Shown here one piece after another: positions 1 to 6,356 of a stretch of 9,923 nt of DNA; the first letter of the stretch is position 1; each line of letters begins with the position of its first letter. Made by a program: the position numbers and the translations under genes. The stretch comes from Frankiaceae bacterium (GTDB lineage: Bacteria; Actinomycetota; Actinomycetes; JAFAQI01), in the NCBI GenBank assembly GCA_030840545.1, contig JAVEEH010000318.1, positions 1 through 9,923 on the forward strand, in the 5' to 3' direction. Below the pieces are notes generated by a model, which worked only from the letters and a program-made list of their open reading frames with translations, was not told where the DNA came from and did no database searches.

Positions 1-863
1 GCCTTCTGCTTCGCGGTGTTGTAGACCTTCTCGAACACCCGCGGCACCGACAAGATGAAGGTCGGCTTGAACGCCGCGAGGTCGGCCATCAGGTTCTTGA
101 TGTCGGCGGTGTGGGCCAGCCGCACCCGGTTGGTCACGCAGCCGACCTGGATGATCCGCGCGAACACGTGGGCCAGTGGCAGGAACAGCAGCGTCGACTG
201 GTCCGGTCCGAACAGATCGTCGAGCCCCTCGGTCGTCGCCTCGGCGTCGAAGATGAAGTTGCGGTGGCTGAGCTCGCAGCCCTTGGGCCGCCCGGTCGTG
301 CCCGACGTGTAGATGATCGTCGCCAGGCTGTCCGGCGTCAGGGTGCGACGGCGCTGCTCGATGTCGTCCTCGCCGACGCTCTTGCCCTCGGTGGTCAGCT
401 CGTCGAGCGTCGACTCGTCGATGCGCCACGCGTTCTTGACCGACTTGAGCCGGCTCGCGAGGTCGTCGAAGGCCGTCTTGTGACTGTCGGTCTCGTAGAA
501 GAAGGCCACCGCGCCGGAGTCGGAGAGGATCCACTCGACCTGCTCGCCGGAGGACGTCTCGTAGATGGGGACGGTGACGGCCCCCGCGGTCCAGATCGCA
601 TAGTCGATGAGGGTCCACTCATAGCGGGTGGAGGACATCAGCCCGACCCGGTCACCGGCGCCCACGCCGGCGGCGATCAGCCCGGCGGCCAGCGCCTTGA
701 CCTCCTCGGCGAAGTCCTTGGCCGTCACCGGCTGCCAGCTGCCGCCCACCTTGCGGTCGAACAGCACCGTGTCGGGGAAGTCCGATGCGTTGCCGAACAC
801 CGCATCGGTGAGATTCGCGTCCTCCGGCACCTTGAAGGTCGCCGGGACGGAGTATTCGGCCAC
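1..863 (-). CDS. Long-chain acyl-CoA synthetase (AMP-forming), N-terminal part, cut by window edge
   Basis: An AMP-dependent synthetase/ligase (ANL superfamily) that would activate a long-chain fatty acid with ATP and CoA to acyl-CoA, probably at the inner membrane face. About 287 codons are visible; the family is usually near 600 residues, so the C-terminal half lies left of position 1. Translation on the minus strand from GTG at 863 begins MAEYSVPATFKVPEDANLTD. The AMP-binding P-loop YTSGTTGRPKG begins at residue 185, followed by LPLAHVFAR and SVPRVFEKVYN, both typical of FadD15-type long-chain ligases. The start is fixed by an AGAGGAGA Shine-Dalgarno at 869-876, 5 bases upstream. The gene is divergent from the zinc-ribbon gene at 976. 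The family is clear; chain-length preference cannot be read from this part. Confidence 0.93.
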   Translation of the reverse strand, partial: MAEYSVPATFKVPEDANLTDAVFGNASDFPDTVLFDRKVGGSWQPVTAKDFAEEVKALAAGLIAAGVGAGDRVGLMSSTRYEWTLIDYAIWTAGAVTVPIYETSSGEQVEWILSDSGAVAFFYETDSHKTAFDDLASRLKSVKNAWRIDESTLDELTTEGKSVGEDDIEQRRRTLTPDSLATIIYTSGTTGRPKGCELSHRNFIFDAEATTEGLDDLFGPDQSTLLFLPLAHVFARIIQVGCVTNRVRLAHTADIKNLMADLAAFKPTFILSVPRVFEKVYNTAKQK

Positions 864-898
864 GCCTGTCTCCTCTGGATGAGCCGTGATCGTCACCA

Positions 899-927
899 AC
901 CGTAGTCACAAGGTCGGCCCTTGGTAA
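899..927 (-). promoter_or_regulatory. Candidate sigma-70-type promoter of the acyl-CoA synthetase gene
   Basis: Read on the minus strand, TTACCA (922-927) and TACGGT (899-904) are separated by exactly 17 bases. TACGGT fits the actinobacterial TAnnnT -10 form and TTACCA matches TTGACA at four of six positions. Transcription would start near 891, leaving a leader of about 28 bases that contains the Shine-Dalgarno at 869-876. An imperfect short inverted repeat (CGGCC...GGCCG, 915-932) overlaps the -35 box and could be an operator or incidental. Assigned by eye only. Confidence 0.4.
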
Positions 928-975
928 GGCCGGTCAGCTGTTCAGGAAACGCCTGGACCTGCCGAAACACCACCC

Positions 976-1479
976 GTGACGACCGCCAGGTGCCCTGCCT
1001 GCGACGCCGCGGTAGCGAGCGACGCGCCGTGGTGCACCCTCTGCTTCGCGGATCTGCGCCCCGCGCCCGTGGTCCCGGCCCCCGCTGCGGCCGCTCCGGC
1101 CGCTCCGGTGATGGCGGCGGCCCTCCTGCCGGCGATGGTCCCCGCTCAGCCGGCCCCGCACGCTGCCGCGCCGGACGCTCTCGCGCCGCACCCGATCCTC
1201 GACGCTCCCGTCGCTACCTCGGCTGACATCAAGCTGGCCGAGCCCGGCTGGCCCTGCCAGGCCTGCGGCGAGATGGTCGCGCTCGATCTCGGCGACTGCC
1301 CGCATTGCGGCGGCAGCTTCCTCGGCGGCACCGTGGTGGACGTCTCGCTGCGCCTGCCGGTCGTCGGCGACGTCGCCAAGATGTCGCCGGGTGGCCGCGC
1401 CGGGGTGATGGCCGCCGGCGCCGGCGTCATCGCGCTCGTGCTGGTCCTGCTCTACCTGATGATCGGCCACTTCCTCTAA
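976..1479 (+). CDS. Double zinc-ribbon protein with C-terminal membrane anchor
   Basis: A 167-residue protein of unknown function. An N-terminal zinc ribbon has C6-x2-C9 and C20-x2-C23 (CPACDAAV...WCTLC). A long Ala/Pro-rich linker spans roughly residues 29-85. A second ribbon has C94-x2-C97 and C108-x2-C111 (CQACGE...DCPHCGG). One hydrophobic segment at about 143-164 ends three residues before the C terminus, so the protein looks tail-anchored, with both ribbons probably in the cytoplasm. GTG at 976 is the only usable start, because an in-frame TAA at 925-927 is not followed by any other start codon. No good Shine-Dalgarno is visible close to it. The first ribbon starts at residue 6, which supports this start. 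It is transcribed alone and ends just before palindrome A. Possible roles are a membrane-bound adaptor or scaffold; no reaction can be assigned. Confidence 0.8.
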   Translation: MTTARCPACDAAVASDAPWCTLCFADLRPAPVVPAPAAAAPAAPVMAAALLPAMVPAQPAPHAAAPDALAPHPILDAPVATSADIKLAEPGWPCQACGEMVALDLGDCPHCGGSFLGGTVVDVSLRLPVVGDVAKMSPGGRAGVMAAGAGVIALVLVLLYLMIGHFL

Positions 1480-1488
1480 CCGCTCCCG

Positions 1489-1518
1489 GAACAGCCACTC
1501 CCCGAACAGCCACTCCCC
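1489..1518 (+). repeat. 15-base tandem duplication beside palindrome A
   Basis: GAACAGCCACTCCCC occurs twice head to tail at 1489-1503 and 1504-1518, and is followed by a third GAAC at 1519-1522 that belongs to the left arm of palindrome A. The unit therefore abuts and overlaps the palindrome by 3 bases. It lies 9 bases after the stop codon of the zinc-ribbon gene. Replication slippage next to a hairpin is a simple explanation. Confidence 0.9.
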
Positions 1519-1583
1519 GAACTTTGGACTCGAGGTCGGACAGGGCGAGCGCGCGGTGTCCGAGTGCGAGTCCAAAGTTCGGG
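1516..1583. repeat. Palindrome A: long nested inverted repeat after the zinc-ribbon gene
   Basis: Outer arms CCCGAACTTTGGACTCG (1516-1532) and its exact reverse complement (1567-1583) form a perfect 17-bp stem. Inside a symmetric 3x3 internal loop, TCGGACA (1536-1542) pairs with TGTCCGA (1557-1563), leaving a 14-base GC-rich loop. It could act as a transcription terminator for the upstream gene, although no T-tract follows, or it could be a dispersed REP-like element. The pairing is directly visible; the function is inferred. Confidence 0.92.
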
Positions 1584-1601
1584 AAGCGGGGGTGGGTCGT
1601 C

Positions 1602-1607
1602 TAACGT
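1602..1607 (+). promoter_or_regulatory. TAACGT -10 box of a probably leaderless promoter
   Basis: TAACGT fits the TAnnnT form and ends exactly 6 bases before the ATG at 1614, so transcription would begin at or next to the start codon. No Shine-Dalgarno precedes the ATG. A TTCGGG at 1578-1583, inside the right arm of palindrome A with an 18-base spacer, is a weak -35 candidate. The same -10-to-start spacing occurs at 2393 and 2946. Confidence 0.5.
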
Positions 1608-1613
1608 CGATGC

Positions 1614-2384
1614 ATGCGCGTGCATGTCGTCTCCGACGTCCATGCCCGCGCCGATGCGCTCGCCAAGGCCGGTGACGGCGCGGACGCGTTCGTCTGCCTC
1701 GGCGACCTGGTGCTTTTCCTCGACTACGACGACCCGTCGGGCGGCATCTTCGCGGAGATGTTCGGCGTCGACGCGGCATTGCGGCTGATCGAGCTGCGCA
1801 CCGAGCGGCGCTTCGACGAGGCACGGGCCTTCTCCGGCGAGCTCTGGGCCGGCGCGGGCGGCGGCTCGCCGCGCGACCTGATCGAGCAGGCCATCCGGAG
1901 CCAGTACGCCGACCTGTTCGCCGCGATGCCGACCCCTGCCTATGTCACATATGGCAACGTCGACGTGCCCGGGCTCTACGCCGACTACGTCCGCGAAGGC
2001 ATCACCGTGCTCGACGGCGAGACCACGACGATCGGCGATCGCACCTTCGGCTTCGTCGGCGGCGGGCTGCGCACCCCAATGCACACGCCCTACGAGGTCT
2101 CCGACGAGGACTACGCCGCCAAGGTCGCGGCCGTCGGGGCGGTGGACGTGCTCTGCGCGCACATCCCGCCGGACGTGCCGGAGCTGCTCTATGACGTCGA
2201 GGCGCGCCGGATGGAGCGGGGCAGTGTGGCGCTGCTCGAGGCGATCCGCGACACCCAGCCGCAGCTCGTGCTGTTCGGGCACGTGCACAACCCGCTGGTC
2301 CGTCGTACAAGGATCGGTCGCACCGAGTGCGTCAACGTCGGGCACTTCCGTGGCCGCGGCACACCCTTTGTCCTCGAGTGGTAA
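1614..2384 (+). CDS. Calcineurin-like metallophosphoesterase
   Basis: A 256-residue cytosolic metal-dependent phosphoesterase; the substrate (phosphomonoester or phosphodiester) cannot be predicted. The family's metal and catalytic motifs appear in order: SDVH (D8, H10), LGD (D31), YGNVD (N115), H183 in AHIPPD, and GHVHNP (H223, H225). GNVD replaces the commoner GNHD, so the residue normally after GN that helps protonate the leaving group is not a histidine here. The start follows directly after the TAACGT box and puts the SDVH motif at residues 7-10, as expected for the family. Another ATG four bases earlier is out of frame. The SRPBCC gene follows after 20 bases and may be partly co-transcribed with it. 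Confidence 0.9.
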   Translation: MRVHVVSDVHARADALAKAGDGADAFVCLGDLVLFLDYDDPSGGIFAEMFGVDAALRLIELRTERRFDEARAFSGELWAGAGGGSPRDLIEQAIRSQYADLFAAMPTPAYVTYGNVDVPGLYADYVREGITVLDGETTTIGDRTFGFVGGGLRTPMHTPYEVSDEDYAAKVAAVGAVDVLCAHIPPDVPELLYDVEARRMERGSVALLEAIRDTQPQLVLFGHVHNPLVRRTRIGRTECVNVGHFRGRGTPFVLEW

Positions 2385-2392
2385 CCCGGGCG

Positions 2393-2398
2393 TAACCT
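2393..2398 (+). promoter_or_regulatory. TAACCT -10 box, possible internal leaderless promoter
   Basis: TAACCT ends exactly 6 bases before the ATG at 2405, and no Shine-Dalgarno is present in the 20-base gap after the metallophosphoesterase stop. TTGTCC at 2368-2373 is a possible -35 box with a slightly long 19-base spacer. The SRPBCC gene could therefore have its own leaderless transcript in addition to read-through. Confidence 0.45.
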
Positions 2399-2404
2399 GC
2401 CCGA

Positions 2405-2836
2405 ATGGCTGACCAGGCGAGCTCGAACATCACCGTCAACGCCGGCAAGTCGGCGGTGATGGCCGTCATTGCCGACTTCGAGTCCTATCCGGAGTGGGCG
2501 TCGATGATCCGGAAGGTCACCGTCGACGAGACCGGGCCGGACGGCCGCGGCACCGTCGTGTCTTTCACGCTCGACGCCGGTGTGCTCAAGGACGAATACA
2601 CGCTGGCCTACGACTGGCAGGGCGACGACCGGGTCGACTGGCACCTGGTGAAGGGCAAGTCGCTCAAGAGCCAGGATGGGTCCTATGCGCTGGCGGAGTC
2701 CGACGGCACGACGACCGTGACCTACCGGCTGTCGGTCGACCTCAACATCCCGATGCTCGGCATGTTCAAGCGCAAGGCCGAGAAGGTGATCATGGACACC
2801 GCGCTCAAAGGCCTGAAGAAGCGGGTCGAAGGCTGA
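2405..2836 (+). CDS. SRPBCC (START/COQ10-like) family protein
   Basis: A 143-residue protein with the sequence pattern of the SRPBCC fold, which binds hydrophobic ligands in a deep pocket. The N-terminal part ITVNAGKSAVMAVIADFESY, followed by PEWASMIRKVTV, is the typical first strand and helix pair of polyketide cyclase/COQ10-type members. Strand-rich segments with VDWHLVKG and TVTYRLSVDL follow, then the long C-terminal helix KRKAEKVIMDTALKGLKKRV that closes the pocket. There is no signal peptide or membrane segment, so it is probably cytosolic. It follows the metallophosphoesterase by 20 bases and is followed by palindrome B. Lipid or quinone handling is possible given the fatty-acid gene nearby, but the ligand is unknown. 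Confidence 0.87.
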   Translation: MADQASSNITVNAGKSAVMAVIADFESYPEWASMIRKVTVDETGPDGRGTVVSFTLDAGVLKDEYTLAYDWQGDDRVDWHLVKGKSLKSQDGSYALAESDGTTTVTYRLSVDLNIPMLGMFKRKAEKVIMDTALKGLKKRVEG

Positions 2837-2845
2837 TCGCTCGCA

Positions 2846-2923
2846 GACGCGTTCGGGGTGCTCGGGGCTATGTGGACGTCGCTCCGCTCCGCCACTATGC
2901 CCTTTCGCATCCCCGAACGCGTC
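2846..2923. repeat. Palindrome B: long nested inverted repeat after the SRPBCC gene
   Basis: Outer arms GACGCGTTCGGGG (2846-2858) and CCCCGAACGCGTC (2911-2923) are a perfect 13-bp stem. It extends by three pairs (TGC 2859-2861 with GCA 2907-2909) across a one-base bulge. A small internal loop is followed by an inner stem, GGGCTATGTGG (2865-2875) against CCACTATGCCC (2892-2902), with one bulged T on each side. The apex is a loop of about 16 bases. It begins 10 bases after the SRPBCC stop codon and could serve as terminator or REP-like element. Confidence 0.9.
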
Positions 2924-2945
2924 CCTCGCTCCAGTGACGGGCCGA

Positions 2946-2951
2946 TAGCCT
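2946..2951 (+). promoter_or_regulatory. TAGCCT -10 box of the ArsA-glucokinase operon, probably leaderless
   Basis: TAGCCT fits TAnnnT and ends exactly 6 bases before the GTG start at 2958. The bases between palindrome B and this start show no convincing Shine-Dalgarno or -35 box. A leaderless transcript for the five-gene operon is the simplest reading. Confidence 0.45.
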
Positions 2952-2957
2952 CGTCCG

Positions 2958-4145
2958 GTGCGGGTCATGTTGTTCACCGGGAAGGGTGGCGTCGGCAAGA
3001 CGACCACGTCTGCCGCGACCGCCGCGCTCGCCGCGCAGCGCGGTCACAAGACGCTGGTCCTGTCCACCGACCCGGCCCACTCGCTCGCCGATGCCTTCGG
3101 CCAACCGCTCGGTGACGAACCGACCGAGATCGACACCGGGCTCTACGGGCAGCAGATCGACACGCAGCGAGCGTTCGAGGCGTCCTGGCGCGAGGTGCAG
3201 CACTATCTGCGCGAGGTGCTCGAGCAAGGTGGCGTCGACCCGATCGAGGCCGAGGAGCTCACCGTGCTGCCCGGTGCCGAGGAGGTCCTCGCGCTGCTCG
3301 AGCTGCGCGCGCAGGTCTCGTGCGGGCGGTGGGATGTCGTCATCGTCGACTGCGCGCCGACCGCCGAGACGCTGCGGCTGCTGGCGCTGCCCGAGGCGCT
3401 CGGCTGGTATATGGAGCGGCTCTTCCCGACCCAGCGGCGGGTCGTTCGGTCGCTGCGCCCGGTGCTCTCGCAGCTGGCCGGTATGGCGATGCCGCCGGAC
3501 CGCGTGTTCGCTGCCGTCGAGCGGCTGCACGGCGAGCTGGCCGACGTCCGGCAGCTGCTGGTCGACCCGGTCTCCACCTCGGTGCGGCTCGTGCTGACCC
3601 CGGAGTCGGTCGTTGTCGCGGAGGCCCGGCGCACCCTCACCTCACTGGCGATGCACGGCTATCGCGTCGACGGCGTCGTCGCCAACCGCATCTTCCCCGC
3701 GAGCGGCGACGAGTGGATGCAGCGCTGGGCCGCCGCACAGGAGGAGCAGCTGGCCGAGATCACCGCGTCGTTCGGCGCGCTGCCGGTCTGGCGCTCGGCC
3801 TACCGGTCGGCCGAGCCGGTCGGCCTGCACGAGCTGACCGGTCTGGCCGAGGAGATGTACGCCGACGCCGACCCGTTGGCCGTCACGGAGACCCCTGAGC
3901 CGATGACGGTCGAACGGGTGGCGACGGACGAGTTCGTGCTGTCGGTGGCGCTGCCGCATGCCGACAAGCGCGAGGTCGACCTGGTGCGCAAGGGCGACGA
4001 GCTCGTCCTCACTGTCGGCTCGCAACGCCGGCTCATCGCGCTGCCGAGTGTGTTGAAGCGCTGTGTCGCCGACGGCGCCGGGCTGCGTGACGGTCGGTTG
4101 CGGGTGCGGTTCCGCCCGGACCCCGACGTCTGGATGCGCACATGA
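2958..4145 (+). CDS. ArsA/Get3-family ATPase with C-terminal HSP20-like domain
   Basis: A 395-residue soluble P-loop ATPase of the SIMIBI class with a single ATPase domain, expected to work as a homodimer. The deviant Walker A GKGGVGKTT lies at residues 8-16 with signature lysine K9. Switch I STDPAHS is at 36-42 and switch II DCAPTAET starts at D131. After about residue 310 a separate strand-rich part (VERVATDEFVLSVALPHADK, then DELVLTVGSQRRLIALP) looks like the ArsA HSP20/alpha-crystallin-like domain. No Cys-x2-Cys pair is present, so neither the zinc site of Get3 nor the arsenite site of classical ArsA is visible, and arsenic export is unlikely. The architecture resembles the Get3d type. 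It is the first gene of the operon, and its TGA overlaps the next ATG by 4 bases. Confidence 0.9.
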   Translation: MRVMLFTGKGGVGKTTTSAATAALAAQRGHKTLVLSTDPAHSLADAFGQPLGDEPTEIDTGLYGQQIDTQRAFEASWREVQHYLREVLEQGGVDPIEAEELTVLPGAEEVLALLELRAQVSCGRWDVVIVDCAPTAETLRLLALPEALGWYMERLFPTQRRVVRSLRPVLSQLAGMAMPPDRVFAAVERLHGELADVRQLLVDPVSTSVRLVLTPESVVVAEARRTLTSLAMHGYRVDGVVANRIFPASGDEWMQRWAAAQEEQLAEITASFGALPVWRSAYRSAEPVGLHELTGLAEEMYADADPLAVTETPEPMTVERVATDEFVLSVALPHADKREVDLVRKGDELVLTVGSQRRLIALPSVLKRCVADGAGLRDGRLRVRFRPDPDVWMRT

Positions 4146-4480
4146 CGTCGTCGTCGACGTCCGCCCCCGGCCCGCTGGCCGACGAGGCGGCGAAGCTGGT
4201 CGAGGCACTGTCCGACTGGGCCCGCGGCCACGTCGGTGAGATGCCGGCCGCCGTCGGTCAGCACCTCGGCGGCTCGGCCGAGTGCACGCTGTGCCCGTTC
4301 TGCCAGGCGCTTGCCTTGCTGCGGCAGGCCAAGCCTGAGACGTTCGCGCATCTGCTCGACGCCTCCGCCGCCGTGACCGCTGCGCTGCGGTCGGTCGTGG
4401 AGACACACACCACGGCGTCCGGCCGCGGTGGCGTCGAGCACATCGACCTCGACGACGACCACGGGGACACCGCGACATGA
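4142..4480 (+). CDS. DUF5304-like small protein with CxxCxxC motif
   Basis: A 112-residue protein of unknown function. Its middle carries ECTLCPFCQ, a C48-x2-C51-x2-C54 cluster that could bind a metal, preceded by an amphipathic segment (ADEAAKLVEALSDWARGHV) and followed by a helix around PETFAHLLDASAAVTAALRS. The C terminus is acidic and low in complexity (HIDLDDDHGD). I recognise the pattern as similar to the DUF5304 proteins of Streptomyces, from memory rather than a search. It overlaps the ArsA-like gene before it and the glucokinase gene after it by 4 bases (ATGA) each, so translation is probably coupled at both ends. This suggests a partner role for one of those proteins. No signal peptide or membrane segment is present. 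Confidence 0.8.
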   Translation: MTSSSTSAPGPLADEAAKLVEALSDWARGHVGEMPAAVGQHLGGSAECTLCPFCQALALLRQAKPETFAHLLDASAAVTAALRSVVETHTTASGRGGVEHIDLDDDHGDTAT

Positions 4481-5418
4481 GCTTGGCGATCGGCATCGAC
4501 ATCGGAGGCACGAAGGTCGCGGCGGGGGTGGTCGACGAGGACGGCCAGGTGCTCGCCCAAGCCCGCCGGCGTACTCCGAGCCGTGACCCCGAGCACCTCG
4601 TCGACGTCGTCTCCGAGATCGTCCGCCAGCTCCTGAGCGAGCATCAGGTCAGTGCGATCGGTGTCGGCGCGGCGGGCTTCGTCAACGTCGACCGCGCGAC
4701 CGTGCTGTTCGCCCCCAACCTCGCCTGGCGGGACGCGCCGCTGCGTGACGAGATCGCGGCCCGGGTCGACCTGCCGGTCGTGGTCGAGAACGACGCCAAC
4801 GCCGCGGCTTGGGGTGAGTATCGCTTCGGCGCCGGCGACAACCAGCCCGATGTCGTCGTACTCACGATCGGCACCGGCATCGGCGGGGGGCTGATCCTCA
4901 ACAGCGAGCTCTATCGCGGCCGGTTCGGCATCGCGGGCGAGCCCGGGCACGTGCGCGTCGTCCCGGGAGGCCGGCAGTGCGGCTGCGGCAACTTCGGCTG
5001 CTGGGAGCAGTACTGCAGCGGCACCGCGCTCGTGCGCGCCGCCCGCGAGATCGCGACCGAGCGCCCGGACGACGGAGAACGGTTGCTGCAGCTCGCCGGC
5101 GACGTCGAGGCGATCGACGGGCCGGTGGTGGCGCGGGCCGCGCAGGAAGGTGACCCGGCCGCGATCGACTGCTTCGAGGAGGTCGGACGCTGGCTCGGCC
5201 AGGGCATCGCCGACCTGTCCGCCGTGCTGGACCCCGGCCGGTTCGTCATCGGCGGCGGCGTCTCGGATGCGGGCGAGCTGCTGCTGCGGCCGGCACGGGA
5301 CACATATGCCGCAGCGCTGACCGGCCGCGGACACCGGCCGATGGCCGACATCGTCGCGGCGCGCCTCGGCGGGGAGGCCGGACTCATCGGCGCCGCGGAC
5401 CTCGCGCGGAACCCGTAG
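4477..5418 (+). CDS. glk: ROK-family glucokinase
   Basis: A 313-residue cytosolic sugar kinase that would phosphorylate glucose to glucose-6-phosphate using ATP. The phosphate-binding motif DIGGTK is at residues 8-13. ENDANAAAWGE holds the catalytic base D106, and LTIGTGIGGG is the second phosphate-binding loop. E155-PGH158 and the ROK cluster CGCGNFGCWEQ (C168, C170, C175) form the structural zinc and sugar-binding site. Length and motifs match actinobacterial glucokinases of the Streptomyces GlkA type, where the enzyme also takes part in glucose repression; whether that holds here is inference. Polyphosphate use cannot be excluded from sequence. The ATG overlaps the previous gene by 4 bases and the stop shares one base with the next start. 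Confidence 0.93.
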   Translation: MSLAIGIDIGGTKVAAGVVDEDGQVLAQARRRTPSRDPEHLVDVVSEIVRQLLSEHQVSAIGVGAAGFVNVDRATVLFAPNLAWRDAPLRDEIAARVDLPVVVENDANAAAWGEYRFGAGDNQPDVVVLTIGTGIGGGLILNSELYRGRFGIAGEPGHVRVVPGGRQCGCGNFGCWEQYCSGTALVRAAREIATERPDDGERLLQLAGDVEAIDGPVVARAAQEGDPAAIDCFEEVGRWLGQGIADLSAVLDPGRFVIGGGVSDAGELLLRPARDTYAAALTGRGHRPMADIVAARLGGEAGLIGAADLARNP

Positions 5419-6356
5419 TGCGCGCGGTCGTCGCGCTCGGTGGCAACGCGCTGAGCCCGGTCGGCGGCACCGGCTCGGCGGAGGAGATGCGCGCGTCGTT
5501 GCGCGCGACGAGCGAATCGCTCGCCGATCTCGTCGAACGAGACGTCGGGCTGGTCATCTCGCACGGCAACGGACCGCAGGTGGGCCGCATCCTGCTGCAG
5601 CAGGAGTACGCCGCCGACCACGTCCCGCCCATGCCGATGGATGTGTGCGGCGCGGAGAGCCAGGGCCAGATCGGCTATCTGCTGGTGCAGGCCCTGGACA
5701 GCGCGTTTCGCCGACGCGGGCTGTCGACGCGGGCGCTGTGCCTGCTGACCCAGGTGGTGGTGGACGGACGCGACCCGGCCTTCCGGCGACCGACGAAACC
5801 CGTGGGTCCGTCCTACTCGCGGCCGCAGGCGCAGCGGATCGCTCACCAGACCGGGCACGTGTTCACGATCATGCCGGACAAGCGCTGGCGTCGGGTGGTG
5901 CCGTCACCGAAACCGCTGCGTTTCGTCGAGGAGACGCCGCTGCTGGAGGTCATCGAGGCCGGTCACGTCGTCGTCGCCGCGGGTGGCGGGGGAGTGCCGG
6001 TCGTCGAGCATCGCAACGAGCTGCGCGGTGTCGAGGCCGTCGTCGACAAGGACCTGACGGCTGCCCGGCTGGCCCGGCTCGTGCATGCTGATCTGCTGCT
6101 GATCCTCACGGCGGTCGACAAGGTGGCGACCGGTTATGGGACACCGGCGGAACGCGCGGTGGACCGGCTGACGGTGGCGGAGGCGAAGCGATTGCTCGCG
6201 GCTGGCGAGTTCCCGGAGGGGTCGATGGGGCCGAAGATCGAGGCCTGCGTCGACTTCGTAGCAGCGGGTGGATCGCGCGCGGTGATCGCGTCGCTGGAGC
6301 ACGTGACCGACGCCGTGTTCGGCGGCGGCGGGACGGAGATCGTCGCCCATGACTGA
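5418..6356 (+). CDS. arcC: Carbamate kinase
   Basis: A 312-residue amino-acid-kinase-family enzyme that interconverts ADP plus carbamoyl phosphate with ATP plus carbamate. Characteristic segments are VVALGGNALSPVGG at the N terminus, SHGNGPQVG (48-56), the Q/E-rich region CGAESQGQIGYLLVQAL, VVAAGGGGVPV (about 185-195), VVDKDLTAARLA, and the C-terminal EFPEGSMGPKIEACVDF that contacts nucleotide. Length matches the family. It starts with GTG inside TAGTG, sharing one base with the glucokinase stop, so translation is coupled. No arginine deiminase or ornithine carbamoyltransferase gene is visible nearby, so the usual arginine fermentation context is missing from this window. Its stop overlaps the next gene by 8 bases. 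Confidence 0.92.
   Translation: MRAVVALGGNALSPVGGTGSAEEMRASLRATSESLADLVERDVGLVISHGNGPQVGRILLQQEYAADHVPPMPMDVCGAESQGQIGYLLVQALDSAFRRRGLSTRALCLLTQVVVDGRDPAFRRPTKPVGPSYSRPQAQRIAHQTGHVFTIMPDKRWRRVVPSPKPLRFVEETPLLEVIEAGHVVVAAGGGGVPVVEHRNELRGVEAVVDKDLTAARLARLVHADLLLILTAVDKVATGYGTPAERAVDRLTVAEAKRLLAAGEFPEGSMGPKIEACVDFVAAGGSRAVIASLEHVTDAVFGGGGTEIVAHD

Noticed and set aside
111..905. 264-codon plus-strand open frame over the acyl-CoA synthetase
   Set aside because: Shadow of the minus-strand ligase, which has the YTSGTTGRPKG motif and a good ribosome binding site.
934..1824. Minus-strand open frame spanning the zinc-ribbon gene, palindrome A and the phosphoesterase start
   Set aside because: Arg-rich product with no motif. 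The opposite strand has clear zinc ribbons and metal-binding motifs.
2958..4145. Arsenite efflux ATPase
   Set aside because: Only one ATPase domain, no paired metal-binding cysteines, and no arsB, arsR or arsC gene nearby; the HSP20-like tail points to the Get3d-like branch.
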